Positions 47,484-49,609 of a DNA stretch of 49,609 bases are shown here, piece after piece; the stretch's first letter is position 1; each line of letters starts with the position of its first letter. The notes beneath the pieces were generated by a model. The model was not told where the DNA came from, searched no databases, and was given only the letters and a program-made list of their open reading frames with translations. Location of the stretch: contig CAJVPJ010000068.1 in assembly GCA_910592205.1 (NCBI GenBank), forward strand, positions 1-49,609. The letters run 5' to 3'. The position numbers and the translations under genes are program-made. This stretch comes from Paraglomus occultum. Its lineage: Eukaryota > Glomeromycota > Glomeromycetes > Paraglomerales > Paraglomeraceae.

Positions 47484-47910
47484 CTAAAATCGATTCATTT
47501 TTTTATGTTTATTTTCTGTTAATAAAACATTATTTATGAAAGCTTCAGTATGCCGAATGTACTTTAAGATAGAAAGAGGATATCTTCTCGCTTTACCGAA
47601 TTTCCGTTGTAACGAATCATAGATGTCTACCCGCGGTTTCGGTATAATGGGGTTTGACTGTATACTCTCGCTATTACTATATGGGAAAACAAGCGAGCGA
47701 GCTATATGGATAATATGGTAATAGCCCATTCTCACTAATGCCATTTACTATTCGCTTCCTGTAGTGCTTGGCCTTTTCCAAGCGCGTTGTTAATTCGCAC
47801 ACCAGGTTTTCCGATTTTTGTATTGCAGATGCTTTACTCTCAAGTAAAAAGAATTCAAGCATATAATTACTTTTATTATTACCAACAAAAATAAGCAAAT
47901 ACGCTGTCAT
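47484..47910 (-). CDS. Hypothetical protein, 130 aa, two exons with a 34-nt intron
   Basis: Exons are 47910-47736 and 47701-47484. The donor (A|GTGAGA) and acceptor (CCATATAG) enclose only 34 nt, and joining them gives a continuous frame of 131 codons, where each exon alone would stop early. The protein starts MTAYLLIFVGNN, has a helical segment with ENLVCELTTRLEKAKHYRKR and ends with a basic half (KPRVDIYDSLQRKFGKARRY; LSILKYIRHTEAFINN). I do not recognise it; its size and charge would suit a small mitochondrial protein. It lies 28 bp downstream of the RPE1 stop on the same strand, so unprocessed read-through or a shared UTR is possible. Confidence 0.4.
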
Positions 47911-47937
47911 GAATAAATTACACCATATTGGACGCTA

Positions 47938-49016
47938 TTACTTTTGAGCCTGTGCAGTCTCGACACTGGCACGAAGCTTGGATATAGTGTCCGCAGGATT
48001 AGGAGACCCAAAGATCGAAGTTCCAGCAACGATCACGTTGGCTCCAGCATTAGCTGCAATATCTATATTGTCAAGTCCTAAACCACCATCAACTTCGATA
48101 TCGAGATTAGGGAATTTCTCGCGAAGCACTTTAACCTTGTAAGCGGAATAAGTGAATAAATATTAAATCATCAGATCTTTATATAGATGGCGTGGTTTTG
48201 CAATTAACTACCTTCTCGATACACTTTTCCATGAATTTCTGTCCACCGAAACCTGGCTCAACTGTCATAACTAGGCACATATCCATCACGTCAGCTATTG
48301 GGAACACGGTCTCTATAGGTGTTTTCGGCTTGACAGCAACACCTGCCCTCATGCCGTGTTCGTGAATCTTATCGATAAGGGCCTTTGAATCTTCTCCTAT
48401 GTCAAGAAATGATATAAATTTACGGAATACCCTCATAATCAACAGTTTTAATATTTCATACCTGCTGCCTCAATATGGAATGTGTACATTGAGGCACCAG
48501 CTTTTGCAAAGTCTTCGACCCACTACCATATGGAAAATGTTCAATATTAGTTTAACTAGATTGAGATTGATTTCAAATCATCTCGGTTTACCTTGTCAGG
48601 ATCGGTAACCATCAAGTGGCAATCTGTTAAAACATGAATGTAGATGTAGTCTGACATAACGAATAGTTTGCACGTTAAGACGGTTGAACTTACCAAGAAA
48701 TGTATCAACATGCTTCCTGACGGATTTGATGATTGGCGCTCCAATTGTGATATTAGGGACGAAATGGCTAGAATTGGTGAAGATTACATTACTCAATCTT
48801 CTATCATGCTTAAATTATAAGGTAACTTACCCATCCATTACATCTGCAAGAACGTGTCCTTATTAGTCCATATCCATCACTTTTTGTAATATAGATTGTC
48901 TCTCACTCACCCATATGTAGCCAATCTGCGCCATCTTCAACCATGCGCTTGCACTCTACAGCAAGTTGTGAAAAATCACTTGAGAGAATTGAAGGAGCAA
49001 TTTTGGCGCTTGGCAT
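47938..49016 (-). CDS. RPE1: Ribulose-phosphate 3-epimerase, 222 aa, 7 exons
   Basis: Interconverts ribulose-5-phosphate and xylulose-5-phosphate in the pentose phosphate pathway (cytosolic TIM barrel). Exons are 49016-48911, 48843-48831, 48767-48694, 48623-48592, 48522-48462, 48396-48212 and 48135-47938 (223 codons, phases close). Metal ligands and catalytic residues fall where expected: H34 and D36 in WLHMDVMDGHFVPN, H67 in [13 protein letters not shown]173 in EVDGGLG, with the PEPTIDE-binding loop equivalent [10 protein letters not shown] and the phosphate-binding [15 protein letters not shown]. The second exon is a 13-nt micro-exon that supplies part of DVMDG; skipping it would break the frame. 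The length is typical of the family (about 225 aa). Confidence 0.95.
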
Positions 49017-49432
49017 TTTAAGTTTTTGTAATGTCTGCGCTGAAAACGTTTGCCTTACTATCCGAGCTCATTAATAAATTGAGCCTGTCGATTATATCAA
49101 CGTGACATGAGATCGACAATTACTCTTCAGAAATTGGTTACAATCTTCAACCAGTTGAAATATTGTGTCGCAAACAGATTATTGCGCTCATATGCAACAA
49201 AACCAGACAAAATGAACATTCTGTTTTGTGACATAAATGAGAGGCTGATTATGATGTGGCTGTAAAATTGATCAGTGTGACTGATGACGTTTTGAAAAGT
49301 AATAGACTTGTTAATTTTAATGCTCACTTTATCATACCAGAATGTGAGGAATATAAATCATAATGAGATAAATATAGGATTACCTCTATATATAAAATAT
49401 TAATATGAAACTAAATTTACATTAAATCCACT
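49017..49432. other. RPE1 upstream region
   Basis: Very AT-rich spacer between the RPE1 start and the truncated ORF at the window edge. Nothing else is recognised. Confidence 0.4.
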
Positions 49433-49609
49433 ATGGAACCCAAGAATTACAGCACTATTAGAAGCATTCTTAAAAGAGCTCAAGGAGAAAAAATTGCTCC
49501 CTATGTTTTTAAAATCAATGATACCCAAACTCTCCAGCAATATCTAGATCAAGAAAAAATTACTTATGAAATTTATCAAGAGGGACGGAAATTTATAATT
49601 ACTAAACGA
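49433..49609 (+). CDS. Partial intronless ORF running off the window end, 59 codons seen
   Basis: ATG at 49433 opens a frame to the last base with no stop. It reads MEPKNYSTIRSILKRAQGEK, then VFKINDTQTLQQYLDQEKIT, and a Lys/Ile-rich end. Codons are strongly A/T-ending (AAA, ATT, GAA, CAA), more so than in neighbouring genes, and no splice donor interrupts it. The style recalls sequences of AT-rich viral or bacterial origin, or a recently inserted element, but 59 codons are too few to assign it. Confidence 0.45.
   Translation, partial: MEPKNYSTIRSILKRAQGEKIAPYVFKINDTQTLQQYLDQEKITYEIYQEGRKFIITKR

Noticed and set aside
1-49609. CRISPR arrays, tRNA and rRNA genes, bacterial operons
   Set aside because: I looked for repeat-spacer arrays, cloverleaf-like segments and Shine-Dalgarno-linked genes and saw none; the window is intron-rich nuclear DNA. 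A tRNA scan program would be needed to exclude tRNAs fully.

Overview
Organism. This is a eukaryotic nuclear contig, AT-rich, with compact genes cut by many short GT-AG introns (mostly 60-100 nt). The gene set points to an early-diverging fungus, and I favour Mucoromycota/Glomeromycotina by inference. The main clues are a fungal-type bifunctional GARS-AIRS (ADE5,7) ending without the animal GART domain, an Erv14 cornichon, an Apa2-type Ap4A phosphorylase, Utp23, a fungal pantothenate synthetase and an EED homologue. All gene models are my own splice reconstructions. I accepted a model only when the exon phases added up and family motifs ran across the junctions.

Layout. The left 2.6 kb is repeat-rich: a MITE-like palindrome, a doubtful His-rich ORF and an array of ~178-bp repeats with an inversion point. 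Next come minus-strand genes: an unknown acidic protein (2659-3215), a 13-exon cytochrome P450 (4027-6538), a gene-poor stretch with Tc1/mariner relics (6.5-9.0 kb), mitochondrial aconitase (9015-12312) and a 2-oxoglutarate/Fe(II) oxygenase-like protein (12909-14675). A plus-strand PPR gene (15037-17952) carries an in-frame stop and converges on Apa2 (18187-19412). At 20.2-20.9 kb an unrecognised gene ends in three tandem copies of an intron plus 3' exon start. The region 21-25.7 kb is repeat/ORF debris with one hypothetical protein. Mitochondrial bL17 (25771-26647) follows, then succinate-semialdehyde dehydrogenase (27997-29914), EED (30014-32246), cornichon (33869-34924), a secreted type I membrane protein (36117-37955), an unknown minus-strand protein (38099-39027), ADE5,7 (40009-43552), pantothenate synthetase (44530-45770) divergent from UTP23 (46092-47183), a small unknown gene (47484-47910) and ribulose-phosphate 3-epimerase (47938-49016). 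An intronless ORF runs off the right end from 49433.

How the genes relate. They are mostly single-copy housekeeping genes: TCA cycle and GABA shunt (aconitase, SSADH), purine, pantothenate and pentose-phosphate metabolism, mitochondrial translation/RNA (bL17, PPR), ribosome biogenesis (UTP23), ER export (cornichon) and chromatin (EED). I see no functional cluster. The accessory interest lies in the repeats, in very short introns and micro-exons, and above all in the tandem 3'-exon module at 20.5-20.9 kb.
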